DNA of 64,000 nucleotides from NCBI GenBank assembly GCA_031979385.1, contig DALZEF010000011.1:1-64000 (forward strand), in the 5' to 3' direction. This stretch comes from Timonella sp031979385. Lineage in GTDB: Bacteria > Actinomycetota > Actinomycetes > Actinomycetales > Cellulomonadaceae. The notes under the pieces are model-generated. The model did not search any database and was not told the origin of the DNA. It saw only the letters and a program-made list of their open reading frames with translations. A program made the translations under genes and the position numbers. Below, piece after piece: positions 9,343-18,872 of the stretch; the stretch's first letter is position 1, and every line of letters begins with the position of its first letter.

Positions 9343-9352
9343 TCGGGTCCGT

Positions 9353-10717
9353 TCACATGGAGGCGATGAGTGCTTCTACTCGTTCATCAACGTTCGCGAA
9401 CGGGTCCTTGCACAGGAGCGTGCGCTGCGACTGGTCGTTGAGTTTGAGGTGCACCCAGTCCACCGTGTAGTCGCGTTTCTTTTCTTGGGCAGCTCGCACA
9501 AAATCGCCACGGAGTTTGGCGCGGGTCGTTTGCGGTGGGTTCTGCTCGGAGAAGGTTATCGCATCTTCGGTGACAACGGTTTTGACCAAGCCGCGCTGTT
9601 CCAGCTTGGTCATGAGCCCATCCGTTCGCGAAACATCATGGTAGGCAAGGTTGAGTCGTGCGATCCGAGGATCGTCGAGCCCGCAGTCCAACTTATTTTG
9701 GTAGCGCTGGATGAGTCTGAGTTTGATAGCCCAGTCGAGTTCGGTGTCGATGCCAGAGAGGTCTTGCGTGTCAACCGCGGTGATAGCTCGTTCCCACAGG
9801 TCGAATACCTGATCGTCGTGCGGCCCCTTGCGATCGCTGTTCTCCACGAAGGCGCGTGCCTTGGCAAGGTATTCGCTTTGGAGTTGTGCAGCGGTCAGTG
9901 TGCGACCGTTGGACAGCGTCACTGTCGCTTTGCCGGTGATGTCGTGGCTGACTTCCCGGATTGCCCGCATCGGGTTGTCCAGCATAAAGTCACGGATCGG
10001 GATTCCAGCTTCGATCATGCGCAACACGATGTCGGTGGCACCAACCTTCAACAGGTTGGTGGGTTGTGCCATCGAGGAGTCGCCGACGATGACGTGCAGT
10101 CGGCGGTAGTACTCGGCGTCCGCATGTGGTTCATCGCGGGTATTGATGATGGGCCGCGAACGGGTTGTCGCGCTTGAGACGGCTTCCCACATGTGATCGG
10201 CTCGCTGCGAGAAGCAGTATTTGGGGCCGCCGCTGGTCTCCATGATGTGTCCCGCCCCCACCATGACTTGGCGGGTGATCAGGAACGGAACGAGGATGTC
10301 AGCGAGGCGATTGAAATCGCCCTTGCGCCGCACCAGGTAGTTTTCGTGGCAGCCGAATGAGTTGCCCTCCGAGTCCACGTTGTTCTTGAACAGGTGGATC
10401 TTTCCTTCGGTACCCTCCTCGTCAAGTCGCCGTTGGGCGTCGATGACGAGGTCCTCAACGATGCGTTCGCCGCCCTTGTCATATGCGATAAGTTGCAGCA
10501 CGTCGTCGCATTCGGCGGTCGCGTACTCGGGGTGCGATCCCACGTCCAGGTACAGCCGCGACCCGTTACGCAGGAACACGTTGGAGGAACGCCCCCATGC
10601 GACGACCTTCTTGAACAGGGCACGCGCGACCTCGTCCGCAGAGATGCCTTCGCCGTCCGGGGTTGCGCAGGTGATTCCAAATTCAGTTTCGAGCCCAAAG
10701 ATACGGCGGGTGCTCAC
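9353..10717 (-). CDS. pafA: Pup-protein ligase
   Basis: 454 residues of the carboxylate-amine/ammonia ligase fold shared with Dop and glutamine synthetase. It starts MSTRRIFGLETEFGITCATP, containing the metal-binding ETE, and has SRLYLDVGSHPEYATAEC, LFKNNVDSEGNSFGCHENY and INTRDEPHADAEYYRRLHVIVGDSS. It lacks the long loop near the N-terminus seen in Dop, which supports PafA over Dop. It joins the C-terminal glutamate of Pup to substrate lysines using ATP. The GTG start overlaps the prcA stop (GTGA), showing translational coupling in the proteasome operon. Confidence 0.96.
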   Translation of the reverse strand: MSTRRIFGLETEFGITCATPDGEGISADEVARALFKKVVAWGRSSNVFLRNGSRLYLDVGSHPEYATAECDDVLQLIAYDKGGERIVEDLVIDAQRRLDEEGTEGKIHLFKNNVDSEGNSFGCHENYLVRRKGDFNRLADILVPFLITRQVMVGAGHIMETSGGPKYCFSQRADHMWEAVSSATTRSRPIINTRDEPHADAEYYRRLHVIVGDSSMAQPTNLLKVGATDIVLRMIEAGIPIRDFMLDNPMRAIREVSHDITGKATVTLSNGRTLTAAQLQSEYLAKARAFVENSDRKGPHDDQVFDLWERAITAVDTQDLSGIDTELDWAIKLRLIQRYQNKLDCGLDDPRIARLNLAYHDVSRTDGLMTKLEQRGLVKTVVTEDAITFSEQNPPQTTRAKLRGDFVRAAQEKKRDYTVDWVHLKLNDQSQRTLLCKDPFANVDERVEALIASM

Positions 10718-11481
10718 GTATTAACCCCTAGCAACTGGTTGATTGAGGATGGCGTCAGACGGCGGAATTTTCGGCGTGGGCGCGCGCGGTCAAGGACCGC
10801 TGCTTCTAGGTCCACGCCTGTCAGCCGCTTGGTTTCAGGTTTTATTGCCGACGAGTCGGTAGGAGTTCCTGCTGCGTCCGGCTGCTGGGTGGGTGCGCTC
10901 AAGTGGCTTTCCTGAGCGAGAACCTCCGTCATGAGCTGGAAGACCTCGGCAAGGCTCATGTGTGGACGCCAGTTCTCCTCCATGGCTTCCCGCAGCACTG
11001 CAGCGTTACCGCCGATCACGATGTATCCGGGAAGTTCCACGACAGAGCCGTCGAATGTGAGGCGATACAGCAGGTCCTCCTCCTCACTGTCTCCGACCTC
11101 TGCGACGACAAGTTCGACCTCAAAGGGTTTTGATTCGTTCGTGAACGCGGTACCGAGCGTCTGCGCGTAGGCGTTTGCAAGCCCGCGGGCTGTCACGTCC
11201 GAGCGGTCATAGGTGTACCCGCGCATATCCGCATAGCGAATCCCGGCAACCCTTAGGCTCTCAAACTCGTTGTACTTCCCCACCGCGGCAAACCCGATAC
11301 GGTCGTAGATTTCGGAGAACTTGTGCAGTGCGCGCGACGGGTTCTCCGTCACGAAGGCGATTCCACCGTCATACTGTGCTACGAGTACTGAACGGCCGCG
11401 CGCGATACCCTTACGTGCAAAGTCTGCGCGGTCCGCCATGAGCTGCTCTGGCGAAACATAGAACGGTTGCACAGCCATCAT
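10714..11481 (-). CDS. prcA: 20S proteasome alpha subunit
   Basis: 255 residues. FYVSPEQLMADRADFARKGIARGRSVLVAQYDGGIAFVTEN is the alpha-subunit N-terminal helix and gate region, followed by KFSEIYDRIGFAAVGKYNEFESLR. There is no catalytic threonine, as expected for alpha subunits. The C-terminal 50 residues are charged and probably disordered. Alpha rings cap the beta rings and receive substrates from the Arc ATPase. The start overlaps the prcB stop in ATGATGG; both ATGs are possible, and GGCGGTGA serves as ribosome site. Confidence 0.96.
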   Translation of the reverse strand: MMAVQPFYVSPEQLMADRADFARKGIARGRSVLVAQYDGGIAFVTENPSRALHKFSEIYDRIGFAAVGKYNEFESLRVAGIRYADMRGYTYDRSDVTARGLANAYAQTLGTAFTNESKPFEVELVVAEVGDSEEEDLLYRLTFDGSVVELPGYIVIGGNAAVLREAMEENWRPHMSLAEVFQLMTEVLAQESHLSAPTQQPDAAGTPTDSSAIKPETKRLTGVDLEAAVLDRARPRRKFRRLTPSSINQLLGVNT

Positions 11482-12365
11482 TCATCACCGCCACGTGAGT
11501 GGGAATCATTACGCGGCCCTGCCGTGTTGCCGGCGGATCGCTCCCCTGGCTCGAGCACCACAATCGACTTCAATTCGTTCGACCGCTGAGAAATCACCGC
11601 ATCCGCATGAGCGGTCAGTTCCTGGGCGCTCACGTACTCGAATCCTTGTTCGCTCACTCGCGCCACGATAGGCCAGATCTTACGCACGGAGTCAGGTCCA
11701 GAGGTCGCTGAGTCATCGTCTGCGGCATCCCACAGTGCCTCAACGCTCACCCGGACAGCCTCAGAGGCTGTTAGGTCAGGACGCCACAACTTTTTGAGTG
11801 CCCCGCGCGCGAACACGGAACCGGAACCGACACAGTGATACGCAGTCTCCTCATAGCGTCCGCCTGTCACGTCATACGAGAAGATCCGCCCCTGGCGCTT
11901 TGCGTGGTCGAAACCGACGAACAGTGGCAACACCGTCAGACCCTGCATCGCCATTGGCAGATTCCCACGCAACATGGACCCGAGCCGATTCGCTTTCCCG
12001 TCAAGGGAAAGCGGCTCGCCCTCGATCTTCTCGTAGTGCTCCAACTCAAGTTGAAACAAGCGCACCAACTCAATAGCAAGGCCAGCCGTACCCGCAATGC
12101 CAATCGCGGATGACTCGTCGGCAGGAAACACCTTTTCCATCTGCCGCGATGCGATCATGGATCCGACGGTCGCCCGCCGGTCGCCAGCCATAACCACGCC
12201 GCCTGGGAACTGCACGGCGACAATCGTGGTTCCGTGCGGAATCTGCGGAATGGTTCCAGCCTCACCCAGTCTCAGATCGAGTATGTGTGGAGCGCTGGCG
12301 CGTACGTGTTCAAGGAACGAGGTATCCGTTCCAGAGATGCTATGTGGACCGCTCAGCGGTGGCAT
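11478..12365 (-). CDS. prcB: 20S proteasome beta subunit precursor
   Basis: 295 residues with a 45-residue propeptide ending in HG just before Thr46, the predicted catalytic N-terminal threonine exposed on maturation (TTIVAVQFPGGVVMAGDRRAT). RQMEKVFPADES and GIAGTAGLAIELVRLFQLELEHYEKIEG are typical beta-subunit sequences. It degrades pupylated proteins inside the 20S barrel. The C-terminus has an extra hydrophilic tail (GERSAGNTAGPRNDSHSRGGDE region). It starts 3 nt after pup and overlaps prcA, in the standard pup-prcB-prcA order. Confidence 0.97.
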   Translation of the reverse strand: MPPLSGPHSISGTDTSFLEHVRASAPHILDLRLGEAGTIPQIPHGTTIVAVQFPGGVVMAGDRRATVGSMIASRQMEKVFPADESSAIGIAGTAGLAIELVRLFQLELEHYEKIEGEPLSLDGKANRLGSMLRGNLPMAMQGLTVLPLFVGFDHAKRQGRIFSYDVTGGRYEETAYHCVGSGSVFARGALKKLWRPDLTASEAVRVSVEALWDAADDDSATSGPDSVRKIWPIVARVSEQGFEYVSAQELTAHADAVISQRSNELKSIVVLEPGERSAGNTAGPRNDSHSRGGDE

Positions 12366-12368
12366 AAC

Positions 12369-12557
12369 CTACTGTCCGCCCTTTTGAACGAAACCCTTCA
12401 CAAAGCTCTCAGCGTTCACCTCAAGTACGTCGTCAATCTCGTCGAGGAGGTCGTCCACCGCAAAGTCCTGAGCCTGCGCGGAAGTTGGGGTGTCTGGTGT
12501 CGGCGTCTCTTCCTCGACCTCGTTGGACGTCGCATGCTGCTGCTCTTGGCCTGCCAT
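12369..12557 (-). CDS. pup: prokaryotic ubiquitin-like protein Pup
   Basis: 62 residues, acidic and largely disordered, ending in GGQ. The helical Arc-binding segment is FAVDDLLDEIDDVLEVNAESFVKGFVQKGG. The terminal Gln means that Dop must deamidate it to Glu before PafA can ligate it, and dop is present upstream. Lys54 and Lys59 are available lysines. An AAGGAGGAATT ribosome site precedes the ATG. The 215 bp up to dop may hold a separate promoter, but I see no convincing boxes. Confidence 0.97.
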   Translation of the reverse strand: MAGQEQQHATSNEVEEETPTPDTPTSAQAQDFAVDDLLDEIDDVLEVNAESFVKGFVQKGGQ

Positions 12558-12772
12558 AATTCCTCCTTAAGTTTTGCCGAGGCTATCCGGTCTTCCCATC
12601 ACCCCAGCACTACTCTGCTAGTTCAATCTAACCTCACCGTGCGCTGCTATGCGTCACAATCTGCGCACATAGAAGTTAAAATCCACAAAATCCGCCATCG
12701 GCGAAGCAGTTCGTTACCTTCCCGCAATCGTCTGACTCTCGAAACACCCATGACGAGAAGAGGGGTGGTTGC

Positions 12773-14392
12773 TCACTCGCCGAGAAGAGAAGTCAAGAAT
12801 CCTGCGGGATCATCTTGGTGGCGTTCGAACAACTCTCCTACATGACCCTGTGTGCCCTTCCACGGATTAAGCATGGAGATGCGCTGCAACGTTGGCCGTC
12901 CGGGAATATCAAAAATTACCGAGTCCCAACTCGCACCGGTCACATGTGGTCCGAACAACGCCATTGCCTCGCCGCGGAAATACGCCCTCGTATCAGTGGG
13001 TGGATGCGCCACAGCATTTGTGATCTCATGTTCTCCCACAAGACGGTCAATCACACCGGCATCAAGCAGTTTCCGGCTCAATGAGCGTTCTGGACGAACA
13101 TCCGACCATTGAATATCCATCGCCACGAGCTTTGGATGATCCCACGCGAGCTGGTGCCTGTTGCGCATCGATTCCAATAGTCGGTACTTGGCCACCCATT
13201 CAACGTCCCGTGCACACGACATCGGATCGCGTTCAAGCCGGTTCAATACATCCTCCCAGCGCGCCAGGACATCCTGCGTCTGCTCTGGAATGGGATCGAC
13301 CTCAGTTACGCGGGCCTGCATCTCACGCACGACAGCAAGGTACTCGCGCTGAATGCTGATCGCGGTCATCTCACCGTTCAGGATGGTCCAGATCGGTTCG
13401 GAACACGTCAGGTCACGGCTGACAGCGCTCACCTCGGCAACCGGGTCGCCGAGCATCAGCAGTTCCAGACGCTCTGCCAGGTCTGGATGGTCCTCAAGAT
13501 GTTCCACAACCCACAGCACCAGGTTTGTGGTGCCGATCTTGAGGTAAGTCGTGGTCTCCATGAGGTTCGCATCACCGATGATGACGTGCAGGCGACGCCA
13601 CCTCTCACGCGTCGCGTGCGGTTCATCGCGCGTGTTGATGATCGGCCGACGCAACGTGGTTTCAAGGCCGACCTCAGCCTCCATGAAGTCTGCACGCTGC
13701 GAGATTTGGAAGCCTGACTGCTGGCTGTGCTGTCCAAGGCCCACCCGCCCCGAACCGGTGAATATCTGGCGGGTCACGAAGAAGGGCGTCAGCACAGTTA
13801 CGAGCGTTGAAAACGGCACTTCCCGCTTGACCAGGTAGTTCTCGTGCGTTCCATAGCTTGAGCCCTTTGAATCCGTGTTGTTCTTGTACAACTGGATGTC
13901 GAGACCCATCGTGCGTTGTAGTTCGCGGTGCGCGATGAGCATGACCCGTTCTCCCGCAACATCCCAGATCACTGCATCGCGCGGATTCGTGACCTCGGGT
14001 GATGAGTATTCTGGGTGCGCGTGGTCTACGTAGAGGCGGGCACCGTTGGTCAGAATCGCGTTCGCGGCGCTCGGATCATCGTAAACCGGGCTATCAGGGC
14101 GGGTGACGTCCTGGGCATCAAGCGCGGGGTCGTTACCCGAGGGTGCTGGCACGTTCGGGTTATCAGTCAGCAATGACGGGTGTGCCGAGGCACGCTCCAA
14201 CTTGAAACCACGCGCATCGTTGAGGGGATCCTCATCACGGTAGTCCCAGCGGGCGTTTCCACGCGCGTTCGCGCTGATCGCACGGTAGGCCGTCACAACC
14301 TGGCTCGACATGAGCATCGGGTTTGCCCGCGGGTTGCCATTCTGCAGGACTCCGTACTCGGTTTCAATTCCAACAATGCGCTGTACAGTCAC
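12773..14392 (-). CDS. dop: Pup deamidase/depupylase
   Basis: 539 residues, homologous in fold to PafA but longer. It starts QRIVGIETEYGVLQNGNPRANPM, and the region after it (about residues 40-100) holds the extended Dop loop. Further motifs are ARLYVDHAHPEYSSPE, LYKNNTDSKGSSYGTHENYLV and INTRDEPHATRERWRRLHVIIGDANLME. Dop deamidates the Pup C-terminal Gln and removes Pup from substrates. The GTG start lies 6 nt after a TAGGGT -10 box, so the transcript is probably leaderless. It sits between arc and pup as in other actinobacteria. Confidence 0.96.
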   Translation of the reverse strand: MTVQRIVGIETEYGVLQNGNPRANPMLMSSQVVTAYRAISANARGNARWDYRDEDPLNDARGFKLERASAHPSLLTDNPNVPAPSGNDPALDAQDVTRPDSPVYDDPSAANAILTNGARLYVDHAHPEYSSPEVTNPRDAVIWDVAGERVMLIAHRELQRTMGLDIQLYKNNTDSKGSSYGTHENYLVKREVPFSTLVTVLTPFFVTRQIFTGSGRVGLGQHSQQSGFQISQRADFMEAEVGLETTLRRPIINTRDEPHATRERWRRLHVIIGDANLMETTTYLKIGTTNLVLWVVEHLEDHPDLAERLELLMLGDPVAEVSAVSRDLTCSEPIWTILNGEMTAISIQREYLAVVREMQARVTEVDPIPEQTQDVLARWEDVLNRLERDPMSCARDVEWVAKYRLLESMRNRHQLAWDHPKLVAMDIQWSDVRPERSLSRKLLDAGVIDRLVGEHEITNAVAHPPTDTRAYFRGEAMALFGPHVTGASWDSVIFDIPGRPTLQRISMLNPWKGTQGHVGELFERHQDDPAGFLTSLLGE

Positions 14393-14398
14393 ATCTCT

Positions 14399-14404
14399 AC
14401 CCTA
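14399..14404 (-). promoter_or_regulatory. -10 box of a leaderless dop promoter
   Basis: TAGGGT is followed by exactly 6 nt and then the GTG start, so transcription would begin at or next to the start codon. The -35 region is not recognisable. Confidence 0.6.
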
Positions 14405-14446
14405 TGTGCTGCACCGATACGGTCGCAGGAACGTTTACGGTGTGGA

Positions 14447-16132
14447 CTACAGGTAGGGGCCGGTGTTTGGTGCGGTGCTGATCGCCTTGACCGGGTCTGC
14501 TGAGGAGTTCGATGATTTGGTCTGAACGATTGTGCGGATAAACACGATGCGTTCGCCCTTCTTACCGGAGATACGCGCCCAGTCGTCGGGGTTGGTCGTG
14601 TTGGGCAGATCTTCGTTTTCTTTGAACTCGTCGTTACATGCCGCGATCAGGTGTTCGACTCGCAGACCCCTGTTGCCTGTGGTCAACAGATCCTTGATCG
14701 CCTGCTTCTTGGCCCGGTCCACAATGTTCTGGATCATCGCGCCGGAGTTGAAGTCCTTGAAGTACAGGATCTCCTTGTCACCGGAGGCGTAAGTGACCTC
14801 GAGGAACTGGTTCTCCTCGCCCGTTGCATACATGTGCTCGACGGTCGCCTGGATCATCGCGTCAATGGTCGCCTGCACATTTCCATCATGCTGTTTGAGG
14901 TCGTCCGCATGGATCGGCAGGTTGGCGGTCAGGTACTTGCCAAAGATTTCCCTGGCCCCCTCGGCGTCGGGGCGCTCAACCTTGATCTTCACGTCGAGTC
15001 GCCCTGGCCGCAGGATAGCCGGGTCAATCATGTCCTCACGGTTTGAGGCACCGATGATGATCACGTTGTCGAGTTTCTCAACGCCATCGATCTCGGCAAG
15101 GAGTTGAGGCACGATCGTGGTCTCCACGTCTGATGACAGTCCCGTACCACGGGTGCGGAAAAGGGACTCCATCTCGTCGAAGAACACAACGACCGGGTTA
15201 CCCTGCGCTGCCTTCTCGCGTGCACGGCCGAAGATCAGGCGGATGTGACGCTCCGTCTCACCGACAAACTTGTTCAGCAGTTCTGGACCCTTGATGTTCA
15301 GGAAGTAGCTCTTGGCGTCCTTGGCGTCTAGCCCGCCACGCACTGCTGCAGCCTCGGCGAGCGAGTTGGCGACAGCCTTCGCGATGAGTGTCTTTCCGCA
15401 GCCCGGAGGACCATAGAGCAGGATGCCCTTCGGCGCTTTGAGGCCATGCTCGCGGTACAACTCGGGGTGCGAAAACGGAAGCTCGATTGCGTCCTTTATG
15501 TGCTCGATCTGAGAACTCAGCCCACCGATGTCCTCGTATCTGACATCGGGAACCTCCTCAAGAACCAGTTCCGAAACCTCAGACTTCTCGATCCGTTCGA
15601 ATGCAAAGCCTGCCTTGAGATCGATGAGAACCGTATCGCCCACGCGCACGTTCGGCGTGCCATCCTCATTAAGAAGCGAACTCGCCAGGCGCAGTACACG
15701 CTCATCATCGCCCTTACCGGTGATAAGGACGCGCTCATCGTCAACGAACTCCTTGATAGCCGCAAGTTCACCTGTGCGTTCGAATCCGACGACCTCGACG
15801 ATAGCCATGGCCTCGTTGAGCCGCACCTCTTGGCCCGGCTGAGCAAGGTGTAGTTTGGCGGTTTCGATTGAGGTCAGGCGCATCTTCCGACCCGCGGCCA
15901 TGACCTCTGCGGTGCCATCGCCAAACTTCTTGAGGAAGATCGCGTAGGTGCTTGGCGGCTTAGCCAGGTCCTCGAGTTGTTTCTGCAGTTCAACGATCTT
16001 GCCGCGGGCGTCCATGAGGATCTGGGCAAGCCGCTCGTTTTGGGCGGAAAGGGTGGCGATCTGCTTCTGCTCGGGGCTTGGCGTGCCGTGCGGTGGGCCA
16101 CCTGCTGGATTGTGGATTGGGTCGGAAGACAT
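14447..16132 (-). CDS. arc: proteasome-associated AAA ATPase Arc/Mpa
   Basis: 561 residues from the ATG with GGGAG upstream; an in-frame extension to 16225 has no support. An N-terminal coiled coil (about 22-58) recruits Pup, followed by OB domains (about 62-185), then an AAA+ module with Walker A GPPGCGKT (241-248) and Walker B VVVFFDE (314-320). The C-terminus is GPYL; families of this ATPase end in a YYL-like HbYX tail that opens the 20S gate, so the penultimate Tyr fits. It unfolds pupylated substrates and feeds them to PrcAB. Upstream trmI is separated by a terminator. Confidence 0.96.
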   Translation of the reverse strand: MSSDPIHNPAGGPPHGTPSPEQKQIATLSAQNERLAQILMDARGKIVELQKQLEDLAKPPSTYAIFLKKFGDGTAEVMAAGRKMRLTSIETAKLHLAQPGQEVRLNEAMAIVEVVGFERTGELAAIKEFVDDERVLITGKGDDERVLRLASSLLNEDGTPNVRVGDTVLIDLKAGFAFERIEKSEVSELVLEEVPDVRYEDIGGLSSQIEHIKDAIELPFSHPELYREHGLKAPKGILLYGPPGCGKTLIAKAVANSLAEAAAVRGGLDAKDAKSYFLNIKGPELLNKFVGETERHIRLIFGRAREKAAQGNPVVVFFDEMESLFRTRGTGLSSDVETTIVPQLLAEIDGVEKLDNVIIIGASNREDMIDPAILRPGRLDVKIKVERPDAEGAREIFGKYLTANLPIHADDLKQHDGNVQATIDAMIQATVEHMYATGEENQFLEVTYASGDKEILYFKDFNSGAMIQNIVDRAKKQAIKDLLTTGNRGLRVEHLIAACNDEFKENEDLPNTTNPDDWARISGKKGERIVFIRTIVQTKSSNSSADPVKAISTAPNTGPYL

Positions 16133-16489
16133 CGAACTCCCCTTTCCTACGCGTTTACTTGAGTTTAGGTTTTCATACTTCGCGCATTCATGCCCGCATA
16201 GCACGCCACGTGGACACGTATCCACCCCGTCGTTTGCGAGTGCGCGGATGCGCGCCCTCGTTCGATGCTGGAAGATGACGCGTGCTGGAACGCAACCGAC
16301 TCGTCGTCAACCTCAATCAAATCCGTCCAACTCGGTGGGCTGAAAAACGTCCGGCAGCGTGTAAAAAAGTCATGTACCCGGAACGAAAACACCCCACCGA
16401 CATTCCAACCGGAACTGCCTGGACACGACGAAACAGGCTGGGCCAGTTGGAGATCCAACCGGCCCAGCCTGACATAACACGACTAGAGA
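16133..16489. other. intergenic region upstream of arc
   Basis: 357 bp without a supported gene. It contains the trmI terminator and presumably the arc promoter; on the minus strand TAAACT at about 16165 is a possible -10 but its -35 partner is poor. Short reading frames here show no family features. Confidence 0.5.
16434..16471 (-). terminator. hairpin terminator after trmI
   Basis: A long GC-rich stem (CAGGCTGGGCC with GGCCCAGCCTG, extended by a GTTGG/CCAAC inner part) lies 18 bp beyond the trmI stop, followed on the minus strand by TTTCGTC. The T-run is weak. Confidence 0.65.
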
Positions 16490-17563
16490 CTAAGCGTCAT
16501 CATCCTGGCCGGAATCCTCGCCAGCATGTTCCACCAACTCATCACGATGAGCTGTGACATCACGGCGGACCTTGCGAACCTTCTTATCCGATGGGATGCG
16601 CTCCCCCAGGTCCTCTTCGGACCACTGCTCGTCCACAGGGTAGGCGCCCTTCGCGGGACGACGCTTTCGCACAATCGCCTCAACGCCGTCCGCAAGGCGG
16701 CGGGTCATGATGAGGAAGCCGGTGTGGCCAACCATGCGATGCTGGGGACGAACCGCAAGCCCTTCGAGGTGCCAGTTACGGACCAACTGCTCCCACGCGA
16801 TCGGCTCTGTGAAACGACCGTCCTCGCGCAGGTCCTCGGCAACCCGCGAAAGCTGCGTTGCCGTCGCAACATAACAGATCAGAACGCCACCTGGAGTGAG
16901 TGCCTGGGCGACCACATCAATGTTCTCCCACGGTGCGAGCATGTCCAATACGACGCGATCCACCGAACCAGGCTCGGCAACCGTTGGCAGCACATCCGCG
17001 AGATCGCCAATCGACAGGTCCCATGAGGGGTGCGGTCCACCGAAGAAGATCTCGATGTTCGCACGCGCGATATCCGCAAAGTCCTCGCGACGCTCGATCG
17101 AGTGCACCTGGCCCTGGTCACCCACGGCTTGGAGGAGTGAAAGAGTCAGAGCACCCGAACCCACACCAGCCTCGATCACACGCGCACCCGGGAAGATGTC
17201 CGCCATCGCGACAATCTGAGCGGCGTCCTTCGGATACACCACAGCGGCACCGCGTGGCATCGACAGCACGTAATCGTGCATGAGCGGGCGCATCAACTGA
17301 TACTCGATGCCCGAGCTCGTGACAATGTTCGTGCCTTCGGGCTTACCGATGATGTCGTTGTGGCGATAGAAGCCGCGGTGCGTGTGGAACTCCTCGCCTG
17401 GCGTCAAGGTGATGGTGTGGAGGCGTCCCCGGTTGTCGGTCAGTTGGACACGGTCACCCTCGCGGAAAGGTCCACGGCGCCTATACGCACCGGTCGGTTC
17501 AGCAGACTCGGCCGATTCTGGCAGATGTTGATTCACGGATCTCGATTTCTTAACTTGTGTCAC
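16490..17563 (-). CDS. trmI: tRNA (adenine-58-N1)-methyltransferase
   Basis: 357 residues, a TrmI-type SAM methyltransferase. The N-terminal domain (FREGDRVQLTDNRGRLHTITL) precedes a Rossmann fold with the SAM-binding motif VIEAGVGSGALTLSLLQAVG and LVVDMLAPWE-like VVLDMLAPWENID. PKDAAQIV and QLMRPLMHDYVLSMPRGAAVVYPKD are typical family sequences. The C-terminal 60 residues are charged. The enzyme methylates A58 in the T loop of tRNAs. The GTG start has only a weak upstream site, and a GTG nine codons on is an alternative. In many actinobacteria this gene neighbours arc and a RecB-like nuclease, as here. Confidence 0.93.
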   Translation of the reverse strand: MTQVKKSRSVNQHLPESAESAEPTGAYRRRGPFREGDRVQLTDNRGRLHTITLTPGEEFHTHRGFYRHNDIIGKPEGTNIVTSSGIEYQLMRPLMHDYVLSMPRGAAVVYPKDAAQIVAMADIFPGARVIEAGVGSGALTLSLLQAVGDQGQVHSIERREDFADIARANIEIFFGGPHPSWDLSIGDLADVLPTVAEPGSVDRVVLDMLAPWENIDVVAQALTPGGVLICYVATATQLSRVAEDLREDGRFTEPIAWEQLVRNWHLEGLAVRPQHRMVGHTGFLIMTRRLADGVEAIVRKRRPAKGAYPVDEQWSEEDLGERIPSDKKVRKVRRDVTAHRDELVEHAGEDSGQDDDA

Positions 17564-17630
17564 GGCGTTTTGTTAACGCTCTAGTGTATGTGGTCCAGGC
17601 GATCTGGCTGTTCCTCAACTTGTTTCTTGA

Positions 17631-18749
17631 CTATCCAAGACCTGAGGCGCGCACGAGTTCCGCAGTCCAGACAACACCCTTGAGGCCGGACTGATCTGCG
17701 AGCACGTACAGTCTGCGGACGCCATGCGGGGTGCATAGTTCCTCGACGAGATGCTGCGCACTCACGTTTGTCGGTTGGATCGTCCCCTCGGGGAACGGCA
17801 CGATCACGCTAGCGAGTTGAGTCTGTTCAATGACCGCTGCCGGCACCGCGTAGAGCGCCTCCGGATCGGCGTACGCGTAGGGGTGTCCAGAGCCATCCGT
17901 AACGAGTACCGCGGCGTTGGTGCGCACCAGTTCGGGGCCGATCTGCGCGAGTGTGGTCTCCGCTGAGGTGACCAGAGCTGGCCGGATAAGTTCGGCAAGG
18001 TTCACGCGTTCGACCTGTTCGAGGTGCCGTGCGTACTGAAGTGCACCGCGGGCACCAGACCAGACCACCCACACGAGCAGAACCGACCACATCAGGTATA
18101 TCGTCTGCGGAGTGCGGCCCTGGAGCATTGGCCAGCCGATCGTGTACAGGGCAAAGCCGATTGCCACGATCTGGCCACTGCGTGCCGCAATCTTCATACC
18201 CGTGACACGTTTCTTGCTGAACTGCCACACGATTGCAGACAGCGCGTTGCCACCATCGAGCGGGAGGCCCGGTACCAGGTTGAACAGTCCAAGGAACAGG
18301 TTCATCATTCCTGCGTTCTTGACCACCACGTACGCAAGGGCAGCGCTAGAGGAGGACACGGGGATCAGTTCGGCGCCGAACCACATCGCGAAGTAGAGCA
18401 CGATGTTGGTGAGCGGCCCGGCAACCGACACCAGCAAGGAATGCCACGGCTGGCGGAACTCGTTCTTGAACCCGGCGTGACCGCCCAGAAAGGTCAAGCC
18501 GATTTCACGCGCCTCAACCTTGAACGTGCGAGCCACCACAACGTGTGCGACCTCGTGCAGGAATACCGAGATCACGAGCAATACCGCAAGGGTGACCGAG
18601 CACAGCACAGCAACCGGGAAAGAACCCACATAGGTCTGGAACGAGCTGAAGTACAGCGCACTAAACACCGCTATGAGCACGAGCACACCGGGGCGCACAT
18701 TGATGGGCGCTCCTGCGATGCGGCCGATTGTCCATGACGTGGGTTTCAT
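17631..18749 (-). CDS. site-2-type M50 zinc metalloprotease with CBS domains
   Basis: 372 residues from the ATG preceded by TAAGGTAG; a much longer open frame to 19760 runs antisense to the RecB-like gene and was rejected. Several membrane segments span about 18-230. The zinc motif is H65-E66-V-A-H69, and the second motif NLVPGLPLDGGNAL carries the third ligand aspartate. The C-terminal part (about 245-370) looks like a pair of CBS domains. S2P-family proteases cut substrates within the membrane; the substrate here is unknown. It is divergent from the RecB-like gene with 123 bp between them. Confidence 0.92.
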   Translation of the reverse strand: MKPTSWTIGRIAGAPINVRPGVLVLIAVFSALYFSSFQTYVGSFPVAVLCSVTLAVLLVISVFLHEVAHVVVARTFKVEAREIGLTFLGGHAGFKNEFRQPWHSLLVSVAGPLTNIVLYFAMWFGAELIPVSSSSAALAYVVVKNAGMMNLFLGLFNLVPGLPLDGGNALSAIVWQFSKKRVTGMKIAARSGQIVAIGFALYTIGWPMLQGRTPQTIYLMWSVLLVWVVWSGARGALQYARHLEQVERVNLAELIRPALVTSAETTLAQIGPELVRTNAAVLVTDGSGHPYAYADPEALYAVPAAVIEQTQLASVIVPFPEGTIQPTNVSAQHLVEELCTPHGVRRLYVLADQSGLKGVVWTAELVRASGLG

Positions 18750-18860
18750 GGGTGCTACCTTACCGTTTCGTATTGTCTTGACACGTCCCGAAGTCCTGGG
18801 ACAGCCCTCGCTGCGGTCCACGCCACAGCATTTTCCTCCCGTCCGGGCGCAGTGGTCACC

Positions 18861-18866
18861 TAGGCT
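18861..18866 (+). promoter_or_regulatory. -10 box of leaderless RecB-like gene
   Basis: TAGGCT followed by 6 nt (TAAGGT) and the ATG at 18873. No convincing -35. Confidence 0.6.
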
Positions 18867-18872
18867 TAAGGT